A stretch of DNA of 10,288 bases, from the NCBI GenBank assembly GCA_036277635.1, contig DASUMP010000128.1, forward strand, positions 1 through 10,288, given 5' to 3'. The notes under the pieces were generated by a model. The model was given only the letters and a program-made list of their open reading frames with translations, searched no databases and was not told the DNA's origin. Position 1 is the stretch's first letter. Each line of letters begins with the position of its first letter. A program made the translations under genes and the position numbers. Positions 1 through 4,691 of this stretch are shown here, piece after piece. The stretch comes from DASUMP01 sp036277635. GTDB taxonomy: Bacteria; Actinomycetota; Acidimicrobiia; IMCC26256; PALSA-610.

Positions 1-246
1 CGCCGTGCTGGCGCCGCCAGCCTCGACCTGTGCTGGACCGCCGAAGGGGTGTTCGACGGCTACTTCGAGGCGCGCCTCGGGCCCTGGGACGTAGCTGCCG
101 GCGCGTTGATCGTCCGCGAGGCGGGCGGGATCGTCACCGACTGGGACGGCGACGACCGCACCTGGCTCGCCTCCGGCGACATCCTCGCGGGCTCGCCGGG
201 GGTGCACGCCGCCCTCCTCGGCCTCACCGGCGCGAAAATCGCTTGA
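1..246 (+). CDS. Inositol monophosphatase family protein, 3' end
   Basis: Only the last 81 codons are present; the gene begins upstream of the window. Members of this family are Mg2+-dependent phosphatases acting on inositol phosphate, histidinol phosphate, fructose-1,6-bisphosphate or 3'-phosphoadenosine phosphate. The visible part opens with RRAGAASLDLCWTAEG, followed by FDGYFEARLGPWDVAAG. WDVAAG is the second family signature (WDxAAG), whose Asp is a metal ligand, and the stretch ending ALIVREAGGIVTDWDG is the usual C-terminal strand region. The reading frame ends at TGA 244-246. The substrate cannot be told from this end of the protein, because the specificity determinants and the first metal-binding motifs (D-P-[ILV]-D-G-T) lie outside the window. 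The family assignment is firm. Confidence 0.93.
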   Translation, partial: RRAGAASLDLCWTAEGVFDGYFEARLGPWDVAAGALIVREAGGIVTDWDGDDRTWLASGDILAGSPGVHAALLGLTGAKIA

Positions 247-272
247 CCCTGCTCGGGGCGGTGTGATCGGAT

Positions 273-296
273 CGGGGTCCGGTTCGCCCGGCCCCG
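273..296 (+). terminator. Hairpin after the inositol monophosphatase gene
   Basis: CGGGGTCCGG pairs with CCGGCCCCG around the loop TTCGC, with one G-T wobble and one bulged C. It lies 27 nt after the TGA and is not followed by a T-run, which is common for actinobacterial terminators. It also sits between the phosphatase gene and the convergent candidate gene at 393-599, so it could serve both strands. Confidence 0.4.
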
Positions 297-392
297 GCCC
301 GGCGTCCGCACGAATCCGCCCGAGATCCACGCACTCACGTCCGAGGGAAACGTCGCCACGATGACCGCCGTAGCGCAGCACCACACCATGGG

Positions 393-599
393 CTACGCCG
401 CCGCGTCGTCGCGCGCCACGGCGTTCCACCCGTGCTCGGCCGGCACCTGGTCGACGATCGCCATGAACGGCATCGCCACCCGCAAGCCCGGCCGGCCCCG
501 GCGGACCTCGGTCTCCACGTAGCACTCACCGCTGCAGGACACCCACCAGGCCGTCGGGGCAACCCGGCGGCCTTCTTCGTGTTCGGCCCCGTTCCACAC
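393..599 (-). CDS. Probable small hypothetical protein, divergent from whiB
   Basis: This is a 68-residue frame in an otherwise geneless 417-base stretch. No family is recognised. The protein has two close cysteines (SCSGECYVETEV), then RRGRPGLRVAMPFMAIVDQV and an acidic/Ala end (ARDDAAA). In 393-522 the minus strand has roughly 70% G+C at codon position 1, about 55% at position 2 and nearly all G/C at position 3, the normal order for this genome. The opposing plus frame shares the same third positions but has positions 1 and 2 reversed, which favours the minus strand. The start is uncertain. GTG at 599 follows a G-rich stretch but no clean Shine-Dalgarno; GTG at 542 would give 49 residues, and the first codons after 599 are less G/C-rich at position 3. 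It is divergent from whiB and convergent with the phosphatase gene. Confidence 0.45.
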   Translation of the reverse strand: MWNGAEHEEGRRVAPTAWWVSCSGECYVETEVRRGRPGLRVAMPFMAIVDQVPAEHGWNAVARDDAAA

Positions 600-604
600 C
601 AGAA

Positions 605-631
605 CCCCATCCCCGACCCCCGACCCCCGAC
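605..631. repeat. CCCCGAC heptamer repeat; four-run G-quadruplex motif on the minus strand
   Basis: Three head-to-tail copies of CCCCGAC occupy 611-631, with a further CCCC at 605-608. On the minus strand 605-628 reads as G5-TC-G5-TC-G4-AT-G4, that is four G-runs of at least four with 2-nt loops, a textbook G-quadruplex pattern. The element lies about 36-59 nt upstream of the whiB start, on its template strand, and directly in front of the GTG proposed for the minus-strand gene at 599. The sequence pattern is directly seen; folding and function are inference. Confidence 0.7.
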
Positions 632-649
632 GAACCCAGCCCGCTCGGC

Positions 650-655
650 AAGGAG
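650..655 (+). promoter_or_regulatory. Ribosome binding site of whiB
   Basis: AAGGAG lies 8 nt before ATG 664 and fixes that ATG as the start. No other start codon lies between it and the upstream in-frame stop at 520-522. Confidence 0.8.
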
Positions 656-663
656 ACCCGGCG

Positions 664-996
664 ATGTACGCCATCCAGACCCTCGAGCCCCGACCCGACG
701 AGGAGTTCGCGGCGCCCGATTGGAAGCTCCAGGCCCGGTGTCGCGACGGCGCGGCATCGCTCGTCGAGCTGTTCTTCTCCGAGCAGCTCGACGACATCGC
801 CGCCGCCAAGGCGTTCTGTGGGGGCTGCCCGGTGCAAGCCGAGTGCCTCGCCGGCGCGCTCGAGCGCCGCGAGCCGTGGGGCGTGTGGGGCGGTCAGCTC
901 TTCGTGCACGGGAAGGTCGTGGCGCAGAAGCGCAAGCGCGGTCGCCCGCCGAAGGTGCGTCCGGAGACGGAGCTCCCTGCCGCGCAGAGCGCATGA
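664..996 (+). CDS. whiB: WhiB-family iron-sulfur transcriptional regulator (WhiB7-like)
   Basis: This 110-residue protein is an actinobacterial WhiB (Wbl) regulator, which binds a [4Fe-4S] cluster and works with the primary sigma factor's region 4. The four cluster cysteines are C26 (ARCRDG), C52, C55 and C61 (FCGGCPVQAEC), followed by the turn motif GVWGG at 73-77. The tail GKVVAQKRKRGRPPK (83-97) has the GRP core of an AT-hook. GVWGG plus a hydrophobic/basic stretch ending in RGRP is the arrangement known from WhiB7, the antibiotic-response regulator, although other Wbl proteins can also carry basic tails. The start is set by AAGGAG at 650-655. Hairpins follow the gene (1011-1036, 1098-1126). 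In mycobacteria and Streptomyces, whiB7 is controlled by a long leader with an upstream ORF. Here the candidate leader is partly occupied by a minus-strand frame, so that control is not evident. Family certain, subtype inferred. Confidence 0.93.
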   Translation: MYAIQTLEPRPDEEFAAPDWKLQARCRDGAASLVELFFSEQLDDIAAAKAFCGGCPVQAECLAGALERREPWGVWGGQLFVHGKVVAQKRKRGRPPKVRPETELPAAQSA

Positions 997-1010
997 CGCG
1001 CTGAGCCGCC

Positions 1011-1036
1011 CTCCACCGATCGAAGCGTCGGTGGGG
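1011..1036 (+). terminator. Hairpin 15 nt after whiB
   Basis: CTCCACCGA pairs with TCGGTGGGG (9 bp, one T-G pair) around the 8-nt loop TCGAAGCG. It begins 15 nt after the whiB stop and is followed by CCTTCCCC, so there is no real T-run. A weaker, wider pairing of CCCGGCCC (1044-1051) with GGGCCGGG (1078-1085) follows it. Confidence 0.55.
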
Positions 1037-1097
1037 CCTTCCCCCCGGCCCCACCGCCGCCGCGAGCCGCACGGGGCGGGCCGGGATGACGACGACG

Positions 1098-1126
1098 ACG
1101 GTGCTGCACCCCCCCGGCAGCACCGT
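1098..1126. terminator. Strong hairpin between convergent genes
   Basis: ACGGTGCTGC (1098-1107) and GCAGCACCGT (1117-1126) form a perfect 10-bp stem around the loop ACCCCCCCG. It lies between whiB (+) and the minus-strand gene ending at 1185, so it can act as a terminator for either strand. There is no T-run. Confidence 0.6.
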
Positions 1127-1145
1127 CTGGTCGAATCCCGGTCCG

Positions 1146-1169
1146 CCCGCGGTCAACATGGACCGCGGG
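1146..1169 (-). terminator. Hairpin after the small membrane-protein gene
   Basis: CCCGCGGTC (1146-1154) pairs perfectly with GACCGCGGG (1161-1169), 9 bp with a 6-nt loop. On the minus strand it starts 15 nt past the stop of the gene ending at 1185, the normal place for its terminator. Confidence 0.6.
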
Positions 1170-1184
1170 TGCCGGCGACCCCGG

Positions 1185-1445
1185 TCAGGGAGCCGGAACC
1201 GTCGACGTGGTCGTGGTCGCCGTCGGGTCGATCAGCCGCACCCCGTGATCGCCCATCTCGCCCGGCACCACCGTGTACGACGCGCCGCCCGCGAGTGCGA
1301 GAGCGACGACGACGCCGGCGACGCGGGCAGCAGGGAAGCGTCGAACGGGCGGGGCGAGCAACCGGCCCCGCCACGCGAGGAGGTCGTCACCGACCAGCGA
1401 GATCGGCGCACTCCACTCGAGTCCGTATTCGTGAGCCCCGGCCAT
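1185..1445 (-). CDS. Small single-span membrane protein of unknown function
   Basis: No family is recognised for this 86-residue protein. Residues 1-40 are soluble-looking (GLEWSAPISLVGDDLLAWRG, then APPVRRFPAAR). One hydrophobic helix follows at about 42-60 (VAGVVVALALAGGASYTVV), then a short loop and a Thr-rich tail (PTATTTTSTVPAP) at 74-86. Basic residues just before the helix predict the N-terminus inside and the Thr-rich tail outside. The start is either ATG 1445 or the adjacent GTG 1448; there is no convincing Shine-Dalgarno, and a 32-bp palindrome covers this position. It lies 45 nt downstream of the 185-residue membrane-protein gene and is the last gene of the minus-strand block. It may be co-transcribed with it, in which case it would belong to the predicted SigF-like regulon. 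Third-position G/C is high, and the hydrophobic segment argues for a real gene. Confidence 0.68.
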   Translation of the reverse strand: MAGAHEYGLEWSAPISLVGDDLLAWRGRLLAPPVRRFPAARVAGVVVALALAGGASYTVVPGEMGDHGVRLIDPTATTTTSTVPAP

Positions 1446-1477
1446 CACCGTTCCCGATCGGCCGACCGGGAACGGTG
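1446..1477. promoter_or_regulatory. 32-bp near-perfect palindrome at a start codon
   Basis: The arms CACCGTTCCCG (1446-1456) and CGGGAACGGTG (1467-1477) are perfect inverted repeats, and the centre TCGGCCGA (1458-1465) is itself self-complementary; only the pair 1457/1466 (A/C) fails. The element fills most of the 42-45 nt between the stop at 1491 and the next minus-strand start, and includes the alternative GTG start at 1448-1446. It could be a terminator or attenuator after the upstream gene, a hairpin hiding the translation start, or a dimeric-repressor operator. No T-run follows on the minus strand. Confidence 0.7.
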
Positions 1478-1490
1478 TTGAGGCTTTCGA

Positions 1491-2048
1491 CTACGCCTCC
1501 GATGAGGACCGAGCGCCGAGAAGCGCGTCGAACAGCGAGCGGTACCGCAGCAGCGCACCGCGGAGCTCTTCGGTGTCCGCCTCGCGCTGGCGGTTCTGCA
1601 GGGCCACATCGTGGGCGTGGCGATAGTCCTCGACGAGCTGAGGGTGATCGACCGACACCAGGCCGGCGCGGGTGTCGAAGTCGTCGACCGGGTAGCCCCG
1701 TTCGCCCATGACCTGTGCCACGAGAGCGTCGGCTTCGTCGACGGCGGTCTCGGGGCGGTCGACGAAGCGGGTCTGGATGTCACGCCACTCGGCGAGGTAC
1801 CGATCACGTGCCGCGGGACTCAGGTCGCGCACCTCGACGTGCTCGCGGAGATCGATGCGGTCGTCGAGGTCGCGTTCGGCATCGCGTCGTTTCTCGGCGT
1901 GATCCATCACGCGGTCGTACTCACCGCCGAACTGCTCGCGCAGCCACGTCGAGTGTCGGCGTCGCCGGATCGCGGATGACACGGCGATGATGACGAGCAC
2001 GAGCACGACGGCGCCGATTGCGAGTGCGATCCAAGTGCTGGTGTCCAT
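1491..2048 (-). CDS. Membrane-anchored hypothetical protein, predicted SigF-type target
   Basis: This 185-residue protein has one N-terminal hydrophobic helix (about 6-27, WIALAIGAVVLVLVIIAVSS), a basic stop-transfer RRRRH at 28-32, and then a charged helical domain rich in Asp, Glu and Arg. Landmarks are LREQFGGEYDRVM, RDLSPAARDRYLAEWRDIQ and a predicted helix near VDEADALVAQVMGERGYPV. I recall similar proteins in many actinobacteria, always as conserved hypotheticals, often near stress genes; no catalytic motif is visible. The expected topology puts the N-terminus outside and the large domain in the cytoplasm. The start ATG 2048 has a strong GGAGG 6 nt upstream (2055-2059). A SigF-type promoter lies just ahead (2076-2102), within the 73-nt gap after the sigma gene, so the gene can be read from its own promoter or by read-through. 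Confidence 0.85.
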   Translation of the reverse strand: MDTSTWIALAIGAVVLVLVIIAVSSAIRRRRHSTWLREQFGGEYDRVMDHAEKRRDAERDLDDRIDLREHVEVRDLSPAARDRYLAEWRDIQTRFVDRPETAVDEADALVAQVMGERGYPVDDFDTRAGLVSVDHPQLVEDYRHAHDVALQNRQREADTEELRGALLRYRSLFDALLGARSSSEA

Positions 2049-2054
2049 GGTGCA

Positions 2055-2059
2055 CCTCC
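2055..2059 (-). promoter_or_regulatory. Ribosome binding site of the 185-residue membrane protein
   Basis: GGAGG on the minus strand lies 6 nt before ATG 2048. It is the clearest Shine-Dalgarno of the minus-strand block and suggests this gene is translated at a high level independently of the sigma gene. Confidence 0.8.
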
Positions 2060-2075
2060 AGGGTGTCGAGCGGTC

Positions 2076-2102
2076 GTACCCGGTCCGGGTGGCTCGGGAA
2101 AC
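2076..2102 (-). promoter_or_regulatory. SigF/SigB-type promoter
   Basis: On the minus strand GTTT (2102-2099) is followed, after exactly 17 nt, by GGGTAC (2081-2076). Known SigF-family promoters in actinobacteria read about GTTT-N15-17-GGGTA(T/C). The position gives a leader of roughly 20 nt in front of a strong GGAGG and ATG 2048. It begins 20 nt after the sigma factor's stop codon, so the sigma factor probably activates its downstream neighbour. Confidence 0.65.
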
Positions 2103-2121
2103 GGCACCGTCACCGTCTCGA

Positions 2122-2949
2122 TCAGGCGAGGTCGGCTTGTGCCGGGCCTGCGAGCGCGGCGAGCCGGTCGAGGGCGCGTCGCAGTGTGCGCGACACCTGC
2201 ATCTGGTTGGTGTCCAGCTGCGCGGCGATCTCTTCTTGGGTCAAGTCTTCGTAGAAGCGGAGGTACACGACCGAACGCTCGAAGTCGGTGAGCCGGTGCA
2301 GCAGGCGGTGCATCGCCAGTCGGCGATCGTGCTCGTCGAGTCCGCGCTCGGCGTCGCGAGTGAGCGCTCGTTGGGTCCGATCGCTGACCGGCGCGTCGAG
2401 CGACGTCGAGCGGAGCGCCCCTCCGATCTCGAGCGCCTCGAGCACGTCTTCTTCGCTGCGGCCGAGCTCTCGCGCGACGTCCCCGACCTGCGGCGTGCGT
2501 CCGAGCTCGAGCGTCAGTCGGTCGACCGCGGCTCGCACCTGCACGTGGAGCTCTTTGCGCCGCCGGTCGACGGTGAGGATCCACGTGCGGTCCCGGAAGT
2601 AGCGCTTGATCTCGCCGGTGATCGTCGGGAACGCAAACGTCGCGAAACGCACGTTGCGGGTCGGGTCGAAGCGCTCGATCGCCTTCAACAGTCCGATCAG
2701 CGCCACCTGACGCAGATCGTCGCGGTGATCGGCGTTCGTGGTGTAGCGGTTCGCGCAGTGCTCGGCGAGCGGCCGATGGCGTTCGAGGAGCAGATCGCGA
2801 AGGTGGCGGTCGTGCGTGCGGTGGTACGAGGTGAAGAGCCCTCGTTCGTCGTCGCGGTCGGCCGGATCGAGCGTCCGGAGATCAGCGCGGGTCGCGCGAC
2901 GTTGCGCGGGTGTGGTCGCGGCTCCGGCGTGCCGAGGTTCGTGGATCAC
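2122..2949 (-). CDS. RNA polymerase sigma factor, SigB/SigF/SigG family
   Basis: The 275-residue protein is an alternative group 3 sigma factor that directs RNA polymerase to stress or developmental promoters. Region 2 spans about 50-123 (LLERHRPLAEHCANRY, DDLRQVALIGLLKAIERFDP, FATFAFPTITGEIKRYFRD), with RDRTW and a basic RRRKEL stretch marking the start of region 3. Region 3 continues to about 190 (GRTPQVGDVARELGRSEEDV). Region 4 covers 209-262, with the helix-turn-helix LTQEEIAAQLDTNQMQVSRT recognising the -35 element. Length and layout fit the SigF family, which is normally held by an RsbW-like anti-sigma factor. The start is GTG 2949, 6 nt after the stop of the small membrane-peptide gene and without an obvious Shine-Dalgarno, suggesting translational coupling. 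The first 35 residues are poorly conserved-looking, so a later start is possible. A STAS antagonist gene lies upstream on the same strand. Confidence 0.93.
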   Translation of the reverse strand: MIHEPRHAGAATTPAQRRATRADLRTLDPADRDDERGLFTSYHRTHDRHLRDLLLERHRPLAEHCANRYTTNADHRDDLRQVALIGLLKAIERFDPTRNVRFATFAFPTITGEIKRYFRDRTWILTVDRRRKELHVQVRAAVDRLTLELGRTPQVGDVARELGRSEEDVLEALEIGGALRSTSLDAPVSDRTQRALTRDAERGLDEHDRRLAMHRLLHRLTDFERSVVYLRFYEDLTQEEIAAQLDTNQMQVSRTLRRALDRLAALAGPAQADLA

Positions 2950-2955
2950 GGGCGA

Positions 2956-3084
2956 TCACGTCGCGGCTTCGCGCTCGACGACCGGTGGCGACAGCGCCGC
3001 ATCCGAGGCTTCGAGCCGGATGGCGCCGATGACGCCGACCGTGACGAGGATCGGGATGAGCGGCAGAAGGATGAGATCGAACAT
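2956..3084 (-). CDS. 42-residue single-span membrane peptide, upstream of and coupled to the sigma gene
   Basis: This short gene starts at ATG 3084 and ends with TGA at 2958-2956, leaving only 6 nt to the sigma-factor start. The peptide begins MFDLILLPLIPILVTVGVIG, a hydrophobic stretch long enough to cross the membrane (about 3-22), then AIRLEASDAALSPPVVEREAAT, a short polar, mostly acidic tail. It has no Lys, one Arg in the tail next to the helix and one near the end. The ribosome site is weak (ACGGGG, 8-9 nt upstream). Evidence that it is real: a coherent transmembrane segment, tight spacing to the sigma gene, and a SigF-type promoter 36 nt upstream. No known family is recognised. It could be a membrane regulator of the sigma factor or only a leader whose translation sets sigma synthesis; both are inference. 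Confidence 0.6.
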   Translation of the reverse strand: MFDLILLPLIPILVTVGVIGAIRLEASDAALSPPVVEREAAT

Positions 3085-3120
3085 CTTGGCCCCGTCGTGG
3101 GATGTGGCAACGAGGCGCTG

Positions 3121-3146
3121 ATGCCCGCATCGCCGTCACGCGAAAC
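3121..3146 (-). promoter_or_regulatory. SigF/SigB-type promoter ahead of the micropeptide-sigma pair
   Basis: On the minus strand GTTT (3146-3143) is followed after 16 nt by GGGCAT (3126-3121), matching the SigF-family pattern except for C in place of T in GGGTAT. It lies in the 80-nt gap between the STAS gene's stop and the small membrane-peptide start, giving a leader of about 30 nt. It would let the sigma factor transcribe its own gene. Confidence 0.5.
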
Positions 3147-3164
3147 GCGCGCCGTCGAGACCGA

Positions 3165-3560
3165 TCAGTCGTGGGTCACGTCGGTCTCGTCGATCCCGAG
3201 GAACGCGGAGGCGCCGGCGATGTCGATGGTCGCCCTCACGCGGGCCGAGACGGGTCGGAGCTGCAGGTCGCGAGCCTCGGCGGCGTACTGCTTCCTCGCT
3301 TGGACGAGCACGCTGAGGCCGACCGAATCGATGAAGCTCACACCCGACAGGTCCATCCGCACGATCGGATCGCCGCGCTCAGTCAGGCCGATGAGGCCCT
3401 CGCGCAGCTGCACCGACGTCTCGACGTCGAGCTCACCGCGCACCACGAGCACGGGTGGATCTCCGTCGAGCAGCTCCACGGCGAAGTCGGGGCCCGCGTC
3501 GGCGTCCACGGCACGCGATGGTACCGGCGCGGCGGGGCGGCGATTCCGGGAACGAGTCAT
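3165..3560 (-). CDS. STAS-domain anti-sigma factor antagonist
   Basis: The 131-residue protein is of the SpoIIAA/RsbV type. In this family the unphosphorylated antagonist binds the anti-sigma kinase and frees the sigma factor. After a basic, disordered N-terminus (1-23), the STAS fold starts at FAVELLDGDPPVLVVRGELD (26-45). The phosphorylation loop is MDLSGVSFIDSVGLSVLVQA (69-88): FIDSVGL aligns with FMDSSGL of SpoIIAA, so S79 is the expected phosphoserine. The C-terminal part has the usual 'A.D.A..F..LGI' ending (DIAGASAFLGIDET). The start ATG 3560 overlaps the stop of the upstream lipoprotein gene in ATGA, so the two are translationally coupled. The sigma factor downstream is the natural final target, but no RsbW-like kinase or PP2C phosphatase is in the window. 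Confidence 0.92.
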   Translation of the reverse strand: MTRSRNRRPAAPVPSRAVDADAGPDFAVELLDGDPPVLVVRGELDVETSVQLREGLIGLTERGDPIVRMDLSGVSFIDSVGLSVLVQARKQYAAEARDLQLRPVSARVRATIDIAGASAFLGIDETDVTHD

Positions 3561-4558
3561 TCGCGTGCGACGGCGGCGAGGATCCTGCGGGCGTCGGGAC
3601 TCGTCGTCGCCCAGTCGTAGAGCGACCAGCCGACGACGTCGGCGTCGCGCGCCGCGGTCGCGAAGATCTCGATCTCCGCGATGGTCGCGGCGTCGTTGAC
3701 ACCACCGATGACGTGCACCGCCGCGCTGCGGTCGGCGAGGTGCGCGCGTGTCCGTTCGATGTTCTCGATGGTGTACCGGCGCGGATCCCGATACGCCGAC
3801 CCCTCGTCGCGGTACGTCCAGTACGCCATCGGCAGCCACACATCGACGTGCGGCTCGAGTTCCCGCCAGGGGAAGTCGGGCCACAAGTCGGGGTTGAGCA
3901 CGTCGAGCACGACCGGCGGGAACACGATCCCTCCGAGCGGTCGCGGCGCAACGAGCTGCGCCGCTTCGGTCGTGAGCTCGACGAGCCGGCGGTTGCGCAG
4001 CGCGACGTCGGTTTCCCCGTCGATCCACTCGATGTCGAGCGCCACGCCCGCGAGGGGCTGCCCGTCGACGACCAGATCGGCCATCGCTTCGACACGCGCG
4101 CGATCGCGGGTCGCGTCGACATGGGTCGGGAGGTACCACCCGACGACCTGCATGTCATGGTCGTGCGCGGCGCGCACGAACGCTTCGAGTCGCGCGCGGT
4201 CTGCGAAGACTCCGGGCGAGCGGGGATCGTCGCGCGCCGTCTGCACGTAGAGCGTGCGGGCGCCATCAGCCGCCATCGCGGCGACGTGATCGGGCCGCAC
4301 CGGTGGTGGCGTCCCCGCGAAGGCCGGCACGTAGTCGAAGACGTCGACCCAGACGCCGAATCCGGCGAACGGGTCGATCGACGCCATGGGCGCGCTGCTG
4401 GGGACCGGTGTGGCGGATGCGGACGTCGTCGAAGCTGTCGAACTCGTCGACGTGGTGGCCGTGGCCGCGGGCGACGTCTCGCCCGTGCCGCCGGAGCACG
4501 CGGAGATCGAAAGAGCGATCAGGAGGAGGGGTGACGGGCGAGCGCGGAGCCAGGTCAT
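3557..4558 (-). CDS. Lipoprotein with TIM-barrel, glycosidase-like domain
   Basis: The 333-residue protein has a lipoprotein signal: MTWLRARPSP, hydrophobic LLLIALS, then the lipobox ISAC with Cys21 as lipidated residue. A Ser/Thr/Ala-rich linker (24-57) leads to the folded domain (66-333). Alternating strands and helices such as GFGVWVDVFDYVP, GARTLYVQT, MQVVGWYLPTHVD, VALDIEWIDG, VDVWLPMAYWTY and ADVVGWSLYDW resemble a TIM-barrel of putative glycoside hydrolases. D175 and E177 in ALDIEW stand where such enzymes place acidic catalytic or substrate-binding residues. The substrate is unknown and enzymatic activity is inferred. ATG 4558 was chosen because it begins the signal peptide; an in-frame TTG at 4630 would add 24 residues and spoil it. 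No Shine-Dalgarno precedes it. The 133-bp region to the divergent amidase gene must hold both promoters, but I see no clear ones. Coupling by 4 bp to the STAS gene links this surface protein to the sigma circuit. Confidence 0.82.
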   Translation of the reverse strand: MTWLRARPSPLLLIALSISACSGGTGETSPAATATTSTSSTASTTSASATPVPSSAPMASIDPFAGFGVWVDVFDYVPAFAGTPPPVRPDHVAAMAADGARTLYVQTARDDPRSPGVFADRARLEAFVRAAHDHDMQVVGWYLPTHVDATRDRARVEAMADLVVDGQPLAGVALDIEWIDGETDVALRNRRLVELTTEAAQLVAPRPLGGIVFPPVVLDVLNPDLWPDFPWRELEPHVDVWLPMAYWTYRDEGSAYRDPRRYTIENIERTRAHLADRSAAVHVIGGVNDAATIAEIEIFATAARDADVVGWSLYDWATTSPDARRILAAVARE

Positions 4559-4691
4559 AGAGTGGTGTCGGCGTCCGGGTCGTCGGAGACGGACGCGTGG
4601 GGCTGCTGCAGTTTGCACCGAGAGTCGCAAGGACGCGGTCGCGCGCGCCCTTCACCGGTGTCCCACAGTCAGCCCCGGAGCGCCGTTGCAC

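Noticed and set aside
361..522. 53-codon plus-strand frame that could be a whiB leader ORF
   Set aside because: Codon-position G+C order is wrong (position 2 higher than position 1), while the minus strand over the same bases has the normal order; there is no good ribosome site and the ORF is in frame with, but far from, whiB.
1987..3699. 570-residue plus-strand open frame
   Set aside because: It lies opposite the sigma, STAS and membrane-peptide genes, all of which have recognisable domains or motifs, and shares their third codon positions.
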